Source of the DNA: Bacteroidia bacterium
GTDB lineage: Bacteria > Bacteroidota > Bacteroidia > Bacteroidales > Azobacteroidaceae
Assembly (NCBI GenBank): GCA_025996895.1
Contig: BNTW01000003.1
Span: forward strand, 18,089 to 82,088
Reading direction: 5' to 3'
Length of the DNA stretch: 64,000 nt
Shown here one piece after another: positions 34,978 through 43,085 of the stretch. The notes under the pieces were generated by a model, which was given only the letters and a program-made list of their open reading frames with translations, searched no databases and had not been told where the DNA came from. Position numbers and translations under genes: made by a program. Position 1 is the first letter of the stretch. Each line of letters begins with the position of its first letter.

Positions 34978-36611
34978 AAATAATTGATGAACTACTTGGA
35001 CAACTGCCTTTTGCAACAATTGAGCTAAAAGATAAAACTTATACGGTTTCCGTTCCGAAAGAGAAACTTTACAAAACGGCTTCTTATTTAAAGAATAATC
35101 CGCTGTTGTCGTTCGATTTCCTGATGGATATTATCGGAATGGATTACGGCGACACATTGGGCGTTATCTATTATTTGTCTTCAACCCGGTTTCCTTCTTA
35201 TATTATTGCGTTAAAAACAACGACGGACGACCGCGAAAATCCGCTGCTGGCTTCGATTTCCGACCTTTGGGAATCAGCCGGATTGTATGAACGTGAAGTG
35301 CATGACTTTTTGGGTATCACGTTTGTGAACAATCCCGACATGCGCCGGTTGTTTTTGCGTCAGGATTGGAAAGGCTATCCGCTGCGGAAAGATTATGACG
35401 CTAGCCCCGAACTAAATCCTGTGCCGTTGTGTAACGAGGATTTGGAAGACATGGAAAATATGCCGGTAACGGAAATATCGGTAGAAGGCGAACGCTTGGA
35501 ACATCACCGCAAACTGTTTGAAGCAGAGGATTATGTAGTGAATTTCGGCCCGCAACACCCCGCTACTCACGGCGTACTTCATTTGCGTGTAGCGTTGGAC
35601 GGTGAAATGATTAAAAAAATCGACCCAAATTTTGGCTATATCCATCGCGGTATCGAAAAAATGTGCGAAGCCTACACTTATCCGCAAATTTTGCACTTGA
35701 CCGACAGGCTCGATTATCTTTCGGGAACAATCAACCGTCACGGTACTTGTTTGGCAGTGGAAAAAGGTCTTGAATTGGAAGTGCCCGAACGTGCGCATTA
35801 TATCCGCACGATTATCGACGAATTGACCCGTATTGCTTCCCACTTGTTGGGTTGGGGCTGTATGGCGATGGATATGGGCTCGATTACCGCGTTTGTGTAT
35901 GGCATGCGCGACCGCGAGAAAATCATGGATATTTTCGAGGAAACTTGCGGCGGCCGTCTGATGGCGAATTACAGTGTGATTGGCGGTGTGATGAATGATA
36001 TTCATCCGAATTTCCAACGCAAAGTCAAAGAATTTATTCCCTATATGCGGAAGATGTTGAAAGAACATCATTTACTGTTCACCGGCAATCCGATTGCCCG
36101 CGACCGCATGGAAGGGGTAGGGTATTTGAGCAAGGAACAGGCGATTTCGTTGGGTGCGACCGGGCCAACCGGACGCGCTTCGGGATGGAGCAACGACATC
36201 CGGAAGGTTGAGCCGTATGCTGCTTACCGCCACGCCGATTTCAAAGAAATGTTGCGCACAGACGGTTTGACGTTTGACCGGTACATTATCCGTTTGGATG
36301 AAATCGAAGAATCGTTGAAGATTTTGGAACAATTGATAGACAATATTCCGGGTGGGGCGTATGCTGCTAAAACAAAGGCGATTATCAAACTTCCCGAAGG
36401 CGAGTTTTACCAACGGGTGGAAGGTGCGCGCGGCGAATTTGATGTTTATATCAACAGTCGTGGCGATAAATATCCTTACCGCGTGAAATTCCGTTCGCCG
36501 TGTATGACGTTGGTGAACACTTTGAAGGCGATTGCGGTTGACACAAAAGTCGCGGACTTGATAATGTTGGGCGGCTCATTAGATTATGTTGTACCATGTA
36601 TTGACAGATAG
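34974..36611 (+). CDS. nuoCD: Fused NADH-quinone oxidoreductase subunits C and D
   Basis: A 545-residue fusion. Residues 1-150 are NuoC (LWESAGLYEREVHDFLGI and DWKGYPLRKDYD). After a short linker, residues 170-545 are NuoD: NFGPQHPATHG, GYIHRGIEKMCE, the quinone-pocket region TDRLDYLSGTIN, GATGPTGRASGW and CMTLVNTLKA near the end. The fused form is found in Bacteroidetes and enterobacteria. It builds the Q module with NuoB and NuoI in the peripheral arm. ATG overlaps nuoB's stop (ATGA). Confidence 0.95.
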   Translation: MKIIDELLGQLPFATIELKDKTYTVSVPKEKLYKTASYLKNNPLLSFDFLMDIIGMDYGDTLGVIYYLSSTRFPSYIIALKTTTDDRENPLLASISDLWESAGLYEREVHDFLGITFVNNPDMRRLFLRQDWKGYPLRKDYDASPELNPVPLCNEDLEDMENMPVTEISVEGERLEHHRKLFEAEDYVVNFGPQHPATHGVLHLRVALDGEMIKKIDPNFGYIHRGIEKMCEAYTYPQILHLTDRLDYLSGTINRHGTCLAVEKGLELEVPERAHYIRTIIDELTRIASHLLGWGCMAMDMGSITAFVYGMRDREKIMDIFEETCGGRLMANYSVIGGVMNDIHPNFQRKVKEFIPYMRKMLKEHHLLFTGNPIARDRMEGVGYLSKEQAISLGATGPTGRASGWSNDIRKVEPYAAYRHADFKEMLRTDGLTFDRYIIRLDEIEESLKILEQLIDNIPGGAYAAKTKAIIKLPEGEFYQRVEGARGEFDVYINSRGDKYPYRVKFRSPCMTLVNTLKAIAVDTKVADLIMLGGSLDYVVPCIDR

Positions 36612-36645
36612 TCAATTATGAATTAAAAATTACGAATTACAATAT
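36612..36645 (+). repeat. AATTACG-type A+T-rich repeat between nuoCD and nuoH
   Basis: This 34-base gap reads AATTATGAATTAAAAATTACGAATTAC-like sequence, sharing the AATTACGAATTAC core with the array between nuoI and nuoJ (38173-38216). Confidence 0.6.
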
Positions 36646-37716
36646 ATGTTTCACTTACAGACAGTAACACAGTGGATAGACGAGTTCCTCCGCACGTATT
36701 TGACGGATGGCTGGGCATTGTTTATCGAATTTATATTGATAGGTGTTGTGATTTTGGCCGTTTATGCGGTGCTGGCACTTATCCTTATTTATGTAGAACG
36801 TAAAATTTGCGCGTTCTTCCAATGCCGTCTGGGGCCGACGCGGGTAGGGCCTTTCGGAATTTTTCAGTCGGTGGCCGACATGGTTAAAATCCTGTTGAAA
36901 GAATTAATCAAGATAAACCGTGTCGATCCGCGCTTGTTTCGGTTGGCGGCTTATCTGGTGATTATTGCCTCTATCTGTACATTCGGAGCTATTCCGTTTG
37001 ACAAAGGAATTCAGGCGATAGACTTTAATATCGGCGTCTTCTATCTCTTGGCGGTTTCTTCGCTGGGTGTAGTAGGGATTTTGTTGGCCGGTTGGGCGTC
37101 GAACAATAAATATACGATGATCGGCGCGATGCGGTCGGGGGCACAGTTGATTTCCTACGAGTTGTCGTGCGGATTGTCACTGATGACGATTGTGATGCTT
37201 TCGGGAACGATGCAATTATCAACGATTGTGGAACAGCAGGCTTATGCTTGGAATATTTTCAGAGGTGGAATTCCGGCAATTATTGCATTTGTTATTTATC
37301 TGATTGCCGGACACGCCGAAACCAATCGCGGACCGTTTGACTTGCCGGAAGCTGAGTCGGAATTGACGGCCGGTTATCATACGGAATATTCCGGTATTCA
37401 GTTCGGGTTTTTCTACTTGGCAGAATACTTGAATATGTTTATTATCGCAGCGATTGCAACTACCTTGTTTTTAGGAGGTTGGATGCCATTGCATATTCCG
37501 GGTTGGGACGGTTTCAATCAAGTAATGGATTTTATCCCGCCGGTGTTGTGGTTTTTTGCTAAAGCATTCATTTGCGTGTTTTTAGCCTTGTGGGTACGTT
37601 GGACAATGCCTCGTTTGCGGATTGACCAACTTTTAAATCTGGAATGGAAAATTCTGATGCCTGTCAGTTTGCTTAACATCGTTTTAATGGCTATTTGGGT
37701 GATATGGATTATATAA
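36646..37716 (+). CDS. nuoH: NADH-quinone oxidoreductase subunit H
   Basis: A 356-residue subunit with eight or nine membrane helices that links the Q module to the proton-pumping arm. [23 protein letters not shown] (starting near residue 49) is the NuoH signature at the quinone entrance. SGAQLISYE and [19 protein letters not shown] carry the conserved charged residues of the E-channel. It starts 34 bases after nuoCD and overlaps the start of nuoI by 13 bases. Confidence 0.95.
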   Translation: MFHLQTVTQWIDEFLRTYLTDGWALFIEFILIGVVILAVYAVLALILIYVERKICAFFQCRLGPTRVGPFGIFQSVADMVKILLKELIKINRVDPRLFRLAAYLVIIASICTFGAIPFDKGIQAIDFNIGVFYLLAVSSLGVVGILLAGWASNNKYTMIGAMRSGAQLISYELSCGLSLMTIVMLSGTMQLSTIVEQQAYAWNIFRGGIPAIIAFVIYLIAGHAETNRGPFDLPEAESELTAGYHTEYSGIQFGFFYLAEYLNMFIIAAIATTLFLGGWMPLHIPGWDGFNQVMDFIPPVLWFFAKAFICVFLALWVRWTMPRLRIDQLLNLEWKILMPVSLLNIVLMAIWVIWII

Positions 37717-38171
37717 AGAAAATAATAATTGGGATTTGGCGATTGATGCAGGGTATGTATATTACCATGCTGAACTTTATCCGTAAAAAAGTAACGGAAC
37801 AATATCCCGAAAATCGAGGAAAAGTATTTCCGCACGAACGTATGCGCGGACAGTTGGTAATGCCTCACAATGAGAATAATCAGCACAAATGTACAGCTTG
37901 CGGTATCTGCCAGATGAATTGCCCGAACGGCACTATCCAAGTGATTAGCAAAAAAGAGGTGGATGCGGAAACCGGAAAAGAGAAAAAGGTGTTAGACACT
38001 TATTTGTACGACACCGGCAGTTGTATTTTCTGCGCTTTATGTACTACTTCCTGTCCGCAAGATGCGATAGAATGGTCAACGAACTTTGAACACGCAGTGT
38101 TTACTCGTTCCAAATTGATTGAACAGTTGAATCACGAAGGTTCAAGTTTAATAAAAAAAAGTAATAATTAA
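37704..38171 (+). CDS. nuoI: NADH-quinone oxidoreductase subunit I
   Basis: A 155-residue subunit holding clusters N6a and N6b as two 4Fe-4S ferredoxin motifs: [12 protein letters not shown] and [12 protein letters not shown], each with the CxxCxxCxxxCP pattern. An amphipathic N-terminus sits on the membrane. The preferred start is ATG 37704, three codons after a TTG in the same frame. Without nuoEFG, these clusters must receive electrons from a partner other than the usual NADH module, for instance ferredoxin; that is inference. Confidence 0.95.
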   Translation: MDYIKKIIIGIWRLMQGMYITMLNFIRKKVTEQYPENRGKVFPHERMRGQLVMPHNENNQHKCTACGICQMNCPNGTIQVISKKEVDAETGKEKKVLDTYLYDTGSCIFCALCTTSCPQDAIEWSTNFEHAVFTRSKLIEQLNHEGSSLIKKSNN

Positions 38172-38172
38172 A

Positions 38173-38216
38173 AATTACGAATTACGTGAGCATTCGTAAT
38201 TCGTAATTCGTAATTG
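38173..38216. repeat. AATTACG heptamer array forming a hairpin between nuoI and nuoJ
   Basis: Left arm AATTACGAATTACG (38173-38186) pairs fully with CGTAATTCGTAATT (38195-38208), and a third CGTAATT unit follows to 38215. It fills most of the 52-base gap before nuoJ. It could modulate transcription or protect the transcript, but may simply be a repeat. Confidence 0.75.
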
Positions 38217-38223
38217 AAAAAAT

Positions 38224-38745
38224 ATGGATCCAATAATTAATCTCATTTTATTTGTCTGTTTGGGTATAGCGAGTATCGTTTTATCCGTATTGGCTGTATC
38301 AGCCAAACGCTTGATGAGGGCGGCGACCTACCTGCTGTTGGTATTAATCTGTACGGCAGGGTTTTATCTGTTTCTGAATTACCATTTTTTGGCAGCCGTT
38401 CAAGTATCGGTTTATGCAGGTGGTGTTGTGATATTGTTTCTGTTTGCCATTTTTCTCACGAGTAACGAAAATGACGTGTTACGCAGGCATCAGGCCGGAC
38501 GCTATTTATGGGGCGCATTGGCTGCTTTGGGAGGAATTGCCGTAACTACATTTGCTTTGGTGAAACACCAATTTATTTATGGCGATAACCAAAGTATGGT
38601 GGGCGACCAGGAAATTGATATGAAAGTGATAGGCGAAGCTCTGATGGGTACGGAAAAATATCAATATTTACTGCCTTTCGAGGTGTTGAGTATTTTGTTG
38701 CTGGCCGCGATTATCGGAGGAATATTAATTGCAAGAAAAAGATGA
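38224..38745 (+). CDS. nuoJ: NADH-quinone oxidoreductase subunit J
   Basis: A 173-residue membrane subunit with five helices. The YAGGVVILFLFAIFLT segment (about residues 61-76) carries the pi-bulge region typical of NuoJ. Helix 1 is preceded by no signal peptide. It overlaps nuoK by 4 bases (ATGA). Function: helps relay conformational or charge changes between the Q site and pumping subunits. Confidence 0.93.
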   Translation: MDPIINLILFVCLGIASIVLSVLAVSAKRLMRAATYLLLVLICTAGFYLFLNYHFLAAVQVSVYAGGVVILFLFAIFLTSNENDVLRRHQAGRYLWGALAALGGIAVTTFALVKHQFIYGDNQSMVGDQEIDMKVIGEALMGTEKYQYLLPFEVLSILLLAAIIGGILIARKR

Positions 38746-39056
38746 TTATGATACGAATGGAGTATTATTTGATAATCAGTACGCTGATGTTTTTTATCGG
38801 GATATACGGTTTTATCTCGCGGAAAAACATGATTGCGATATTGATTTCATTGGAATTAGTGTTGAACGCCGTCGAAATTAATTTTGCGGTCTTCAACCGG
38901 TATTTGTTTCCGGGACAACTGGAAGGAATGTTTTTTACGTTGTTCGGCATTGCGATTACAGCAGCCGAAACAGCTGTGGCTCTGGCGATTATCATTAATG
39001 CCTATCGCGCTATCGGAAACATTGATATTAAGAACTTAAGTAAAATGAAGGAATAA
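38742..39056 (+). CDS. nuoK: NADH-quinone oxidoreductase subunit K
   Basis: A 104-residue three-helix subunit with the two buried glutamates of the E-channel, in LISLELVLNAVEINF (helix 2) and AAETAVALAIIINAYR (helix 3). Starts at 38742, 38748 and 38757 are all possible; MEYYLIIS at 38757 gives the length most common in the family. Confidence 0.93.
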   Translation: MIMIRMEYYLIISTLMFFIGIYGFISRKNMIAILISLELVLNAVEINFAVFNRYLFPGQLEGMFFTLFGIAITAAETAVALAIIINAYRAIGNIDIKNLSKMKE

Positions 39057-39057
39057 T

Positions 39058-41013
39058 ATGGAATACAGTTTATTTATAGTAGTTATACCCTTCTTGTTAT
39101 TCCTTTTTCTGGGATTATTGGGAACAAAATTAAAGTCGATTGTTGCCGGAATTATCGGAACCATAGGCATGGGTATCTGTGCTGTTCTCGCTTATACGGT
39201 AGCGTATCAATATTTCTTTGGAATTGGTAAAACCAATGGAGAATGGGTGAAACAAATCCCGTTGAATTTTGAATGGCTCCGGTTTACGGAGAATTTGCAT
39301 ATTGATTTGGGCGTTCTGTTAGACCCGATTTCGGTGATGATGTTGGTGGTGATTACGACCGTTTCGTTGATGGTGCATATTTACAGTTTGGGCTACATGA
39401 AAGGCGAAACCGGTTTTCAACGCTATTATGCTTTCCTTTCGCTGTTCAGTTTTTCGATGTTGGGATTGGTCGTAGCGACGAATATTTTCCAAATGTATAT
39501 CTTTTGGGAATTGGTGGGCGTAAGTTCCTATTCGCTGATTGGATTTTATTATACGAAACCGTCGGCGGTAGCTGCGAGTAAAAAAGCGTTTATCGTTACC
39601 CGTTTTGCCGATTTGGGCTTCCTGATTGGTATATTAATCCTTTCTTTTTATACAAAAACATTCGATTTCGGATTATTGACCGCCGACCATGCTTCACTCG
39701 TAACCACTTCATTTGCAGGTGGTACGTTCATGGGATTGTCAATTGCTACTTGGGCGTTGGCGTTAATTTTTATGGGTGGTGCAGGTAAATCGGCCATGTT
39801 TCCGCTGCATATCTGGTTGCCCGACGCGATGGAAGGGCCTACGCCGGTTTCGGCATTGATCCATGCGGCGACAATGGTTGTGGCAGGTGTATATCTGGTG
39901 GCTCGTTTGTTTCCGGTGTATATTTTTGCTGCACCTGATGTGTTGGAAATGATAGCGTTTGTCGGCGCATTTACCGCTCTGTTTGCGGCGGTTATCGCGA
40001 TTACGCAGACGGACATTAAGCGGGTATTGGCCTTTTCAACCATTTCGCAGATTGCATACATGATGGTGGCTTTGGGTGTTTCGGGTTATGGCGACCACGA
40101 AGGTTTGGGCTACATGGCTTCGATGTTCCACTTATTTACGCACGCCTTTTTCAAAGCCCTGTTGTTCTTGGGAGCAGGCTCGGTGATTCATGCTGTTCAT
40201 AGCAACGAAATGAGCGCGATGGGTGGTTTGCACAAATACATGAAAATCACGAGCATTACCTTCTTTATCGCGTGTTTGGCGATTGCAGGTATTCCGCCTT
40301 TCTCCGGATTTTTCAGTAAAGACGAGATTTTGGCAGCGGCTTTCCATCATCAACCGGTGATTTTCTGGACATTGTGGGTGGTTGCCGGATTGACGGCATT
40401 CTATATGTTCCGCTTGTATTTCAGTATTTTCTGGAATACCCCTAAATCCCCTAAAGGGGACTTAGTACATTCCGCCTCCCTTCAGGGGGTTGGGGGGGAA
40501 CATCACAAACCGCACGAATCGCCTGCACCTATGACTATACCGTTAATTATATTGGCTGTTTTCTCTATATTCACCGGATTGATTCCTTTTGCCGATTTTA
40601 TCAGTAGTGATAATATTCCGTTTCATACACATATCGATTGGACGGTGGCTATTATGAGTATTGCAGTCGCGGTTATCGGTATTACAATTGCATTTATGCT
40701 GTATTTCAAAGACAGCAAACAGCCGGCGCGGATTGCGCAAGCGATGGGTGGTTTCTACCAGGCGGCTTTGCACAAGTTCTATATGGACGAAATCTGGATG
40801 TGGGTTACACAAACGGTGATTTTCCGTTATATTTGCGAGCCGATTAAGTGGTTTGACCGCCACATTATAGACGGCAGTATGAATGGTCTGGCTTGGATTA
40901 CGCAAAAATCTTCGGCCGGAATCAAAGGCTTGCAGTCGGGAAAAGTTCAGTTTTATGCCTGGGTATTTATTTTCGGCTCAATTGTGATTGCGGCGCTAGT
41001 GTTGTTTTTATAA
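39058..41013 (+). CDS. nuoL: NADH-quinone oxidoreductase subunit L (antiporter-like)
   Basis: A 651-residue antiporter-like proton-pumping subunit. YIFWELVGVSSYSLIGFYY (the Glu of helix 5), GAGKSAMFPLHIWLPDAMEGPTPVSAL-type sequence (Lys of helix 7) and ISQIAYMMVALGVSGY are diagnostic. HAFFKALLFLGAGSVIH and IPPFSGFFSKDEI are too. The long C-terminal lateral helix region follows. A 60-base palindromic repeat (40439-40498) in the loop after helix 13 adds about 20 residues (KSPKGDLVHSASLQGVGG). This should lie outside the membrane and has not broken the frame. Confidence 0.95.
   Translation: MEYSLFIVVIPFLLFLFLGLLGTKLKSIVAGIIGTIGMGICAVLAYTVAYQYFFGIGKTNGEWVKQIPLNFEWLRFTENLHIDLGVLLDPISVMMLVVITTVSLMVHIYSLGYMKGETGFQRYYAFLSLFSFSMLGLVVATNIFQMYIFWELVGVSSYSLIGFYYTKPSAVAASKKAFIVTRFADLGFLIGILILSFYTKTFDFGLLTADHASLVTTSFAGGTFMGLSIATWALALIFMGGAGKSAMFPLHIWLPDAMEGPTPVSALIHAATMVVAGVYLVARLFPVYIFAAPDVLEMIAFVGAFTALFAAVIAITQTDIKRVLAFSTISQIAYMMVALGVSGYGDHEGLGYMASMFHLFTHAFFKALLFLGAGSVIHAVHSNEMSAMGGLHKYMKITSITFFIACLAIAGIPPFSGFFSKDEILAAAFHHQPVIFWTLWVVAGLTAFYMFRLYFSIFWNTPKSPKGDLVHSASLQGVGGEHHKPHESPAPMTIPLIILAVFSIFTGLIPFADFISSDNIPFHTHIDWTVAIMSIAVAVIGITIAFMLYFKDSKQPARIAQAMGGFYQAALHKFYMDEIWMWVTQTVIFRYICEPIKWFDRHIIDGSMNGLAWITQKSSAGIKGLQSGKVQFYAWVFIFGSIVIAALVLFL
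40439..40498. repeat. 60-bp G/C-rich palindromic repeat inserted in frame in nuoL
   Basis: The element has arms CCCCTAAATCCCC and GGGGGTTGGGGGG at its ends and an inner stem TCCCCTAAAGGGGA, a structure far more G+C-rich than nuoL. It reads through as KSPKGDLVHSASLQGVGG. The 60-base length keeps the frame. Confidence 0.8.
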
Positions 41014-41021
41014 GTTAGGCG

Positions 41022-41258
41022 ATGGAGAATGTACATATAGACATAGAAAAAATTGTTAAGCATTGGATTGATACTTCAGACGATGATTTCAATACTATGC
41101 TTATTTTATACAATTCTAAATCGTATCATTGGGCATTGTTTATGGGGCATATTACAATCGAAAGATTGTTGAAAGCCTATTACGTGAAGAATAAGGGAGT
41201 ACATGCGCCTTTTACTCATAATTTATATCGTTTGGCCGAATATTACAACAATGGATAA
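41022..41258 (+). CDS. Truncated HEPN-domain protein (toxin half of a HEPN/MNT pair)
   Basis: A 78-residue fragment corresponding to the first two-thirds of a HEPN domain: WIDTSDDDFNTMLILYNSKS, HWALFMGHITIERLLKAYYV and HAPFTHNLYRLAEYY. Full-length HEPN toxins of this type run to about 130 residues and end with the catalytic Rx4-6H pair, absent here. No remnant of the missing part is seen in other frames downstream. It starts 8 bases after nuoL's stop, and its stop overlaps the start of the MNT gene (8 bases). More A+T-rich than the nuo genes, as expected for an acquired module. Likely inactive as an RNase, but it may still bind its partner. Confidence 0.8.
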   Translation: MENVHIDIEKIVKHWIDTSDDDFNTMLILYNSKSYHWALFMGHITIERLLKAYYVKNKGVHAPFTHNLYRLAEYYNNG

Positions 41259-41562
41259 AACAAATGCTGTAAAAATAGTACAAAATTATGCTGATGTGGT
41301 AAAAACTTGTTTTGATTACAAGAAAATTATCCTTTTCGGATCGTATGCGAAAGGTAATTTTCATGACGATAGCGATATAGATATTGCCATAATTTTTGCA
41401 GATTACGATAATCGTCTGGACAGGCAGTTTGAATTAATGAAATTGACTCGGAACATTGACAGCCGGATTGAGCCTCACCCGTTTCGGGAAGATGAATTTG
41501 AAATGTCTAATCCATTGGTCAGTGAAATTGTAAAATATGGGCAGGAAATAATAAGTGTTTAA
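41251..41562 (+). CDS. MNT-type minimal nucleotidyltransferase (antitoxin half)
   Basis: A 103-residue protein of the DNA polymerase beta-like minimal nucleotidyltransferase family. ILFGSYAKGNFHDDSDIDIAI carries the GS-x-n-DxD catalytic motif (Gly-Ser, then two Asp at about residues 34-50). In HEPN/MNT modules this protein inactivates the toxin, in known cases by adding AMP to it. It is complete and its stop lies 10 bases before the nuoM ATG at 41573. A longer reading frame begins upstream at 41203, inside the HEPN gene, but ATG 41251 gives the standard family start. Confidence 0.87.
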   Translation: MDKTNAVKIVQNYADVVKTCFDYKKIILFGSYAKGNFHDDSDIDIAIIFADYDNRLDRQFELMKLTRNIDSRIEPHPFREDEFEMSNPLVSEIVKYGQEIISV

Positions 41563-41572
41563 TATTAAGTAT

Positions 41573-43054
41573 ATGAATATATTATCTTTATTTGTAGTCG
41601 TTCCGGTTTTGATGATTTTGTTTCTGTTTTTGTCTAAAAGCATGAAGCAAATTCGGACAGTGATGATAACCGGTGCTTCCGCTTTGTTGATTTTGGCAAC
41701 TTTGCTGACCGTACTGTTTTTTCAGGAAAGAGCCGGAGGAAACACCGCCGAAATGCTGTTTGTATCCAGCACGGTTTGGTACGCACCGCTGAATATCTGC
41801 TACACGGTAGGAGTAGATGGTATTTCGGTCGCGATGTTGTGTTTGTCTGCCATTATCGTATTTACCGGCGTTTTCTCCTCATGGAACATGAACATGGCGA
41901 AGGAATATTTTCTGTGGTATTGCCTGCTTTCGGTTGGCGTATTCGGATTTTTCATTTCTATCGACCTCTTCACGATGTTTTTATTCTACGAAGTTGCCTT
42001 AATTCCGATGTATTTGCTAATCGGATTGTGGGGAACCGGCCGGAAAGAATATTCCGCCATGAAATTGACGCTGATGTTGATGGGTGGTTCGGCTTTCCTG
42101 ATGGTTGGAATTATCGGTATTTATTATCTTTCCGGACATACAACCATGAATTTGGTGGAAATTGCCAAACTGCATATTCCGATTGAGGCACAACGCTGGC
42201 TGTTCCCGGTCACTTTTCTGGGATTTGGCGTGTTGGGTGCTTTGTTTCCGTTTCATACTTGGTCGCCCGACGGTCATGCTTCCGCGCCAACAGCTGTTTC
42301 GATGTTGCATGCGGGCGTTTTAATGAAATTGGGAGGCTACGGCTGTTTCCGCGTAGCCATGTATCTGATGCCCGAAGCTGCTCAGGAATTGGGTTGGATT
42401 TTCCTGATTCTGACCGGTATAAGTGTGGTATATGGTGCATTTAGTGCGGTAGTACAAACCGACTTGAAATACATTAACGCCTATTCGTCGGTGAGCCACT
42501 GCGGATTGGTGTTGTTCGCTATATTGATGATGAATCAAACGGCGATGACCGGTGCGATTATGCAGATGTTGTCGCACGGTTTAATGACGGCTCTTTTCTT
42601 TTCGCTTATCGGTTTGATTTACGGCCGGACACACACGCGCGACATTCGCGAAATGGGCGGTTTGATGAAAATTATGCCGTTTGCCTCGGTTTGTTACGTG
42701 ATTGCAGGTTTGGCTTCGCTGGGACTTCCGGGTTTGAGCGGGTTTGTGGCTGAAATGACGATTTTTGTCGGCTCGTTCCAACACACCGATACGTTCCACC
42801 GTGTTTTGACGATTGCTGCCTGCTGTTCGATTGTGATTACTGCCGTTTATATTTTGCGGACGGTCGGGAAAATCCTGTACGGACCTGTTCAAGACCAGCA
42901 CCACATCGGATTGTCCGATGCTTCCTGGTTTGAAAAAGTTTCGGTGGTCTGCCTGATTGTGGCCATTGCGTTTATGGGCTTGTATCCTTCGGGAGCCTCA
43001 AATATTATTTGGGACAGTTTGTCGCCAATAATTTCAAAATTTGCACTATTATAA
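41573..43054 (+). CDS. nuoM: NADH-quinone oxidoreductase subunit M (antiporter-like)
   Basis: A 493-residue antiporter-like subunit. EVALIPMYLLIGLWG (helix 5 Glu), FGVLGALFPFHTWSPDGHASAPTA (helix 7, Lys/His region) and LKYINAYSSVSHCGLVLFAI mark NuoM. GLPGLSGFVAEMTIFVGSF ends the conserved core. The preferred start is ATG 41573; an in-frame GTG at 41555 lies inside the MNT gene. With NuoL and NuoN it forms the proton-pumping chain of complex I. Confidence 0.95.
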   Translation: MNILSLFVVVPVLMILFLFLSKSMKQIRTVMITGASALLILATLLTVLFFQERAGGNTAEMLFVSSTVWYAPLNICYTVGVDGISVAMLCLSAIIVFTGVFSSWNMNMAKEYFLWYCLLSVGVFGFFISIDLFTMFLFYEVALIPMYLLIGLWGTGRKEYSAMKLTLMLMGGSAFLMVGIIGIYYLSGHTTMNLVEIAKLHIPIEAQRWLFPVTFLGFGVLGALFPFHTWSPDGHASAPTAVSMLHAGVLMKLGGYGCFRVAMYLMPEAAQELGWIFLILTGISVVYGAFSAVVQTDLKYINAYSSVSHCGLVLFAILMMNQTAMTGAIMQMLSHGLMTALFFSLIGLIYGRTHTRDIREMGGLMKIMPFASVCYVIAGLASLGLPGLSGFVAEMTIFVGSFQHTDTFHRVLTIAACCSIVITAVYILRTVGKILYGPVQDQHHIGLSDASWFEKVSVVCLIVAIAFMGLYPSGASNIIWDSLSPIISKFALL

Positions 43055-43085
43055 CTCATAATTCATAACTTATAATTTTAAAAAC
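43052..43085 (+). repeat. AATTCAT-type repeat between nuoM and nuoN
   Basis: Reads ACTCATAATTCATAACTTATAATTTT, close to the stretch at 45517-45538 that forms the C-terminal codons and stop of exbB. Part of the same A+T-rich heptamer family seen across the window. Confidence 0.55.

Noticed and set aside
41203..41250. Upstream extension of the MNT protein
   Set aside because: The extra residues (MRLLLIIYIVWPNITT) come from the HEPN coding sequence in another frame; ATG 41251 gives the normal family start.
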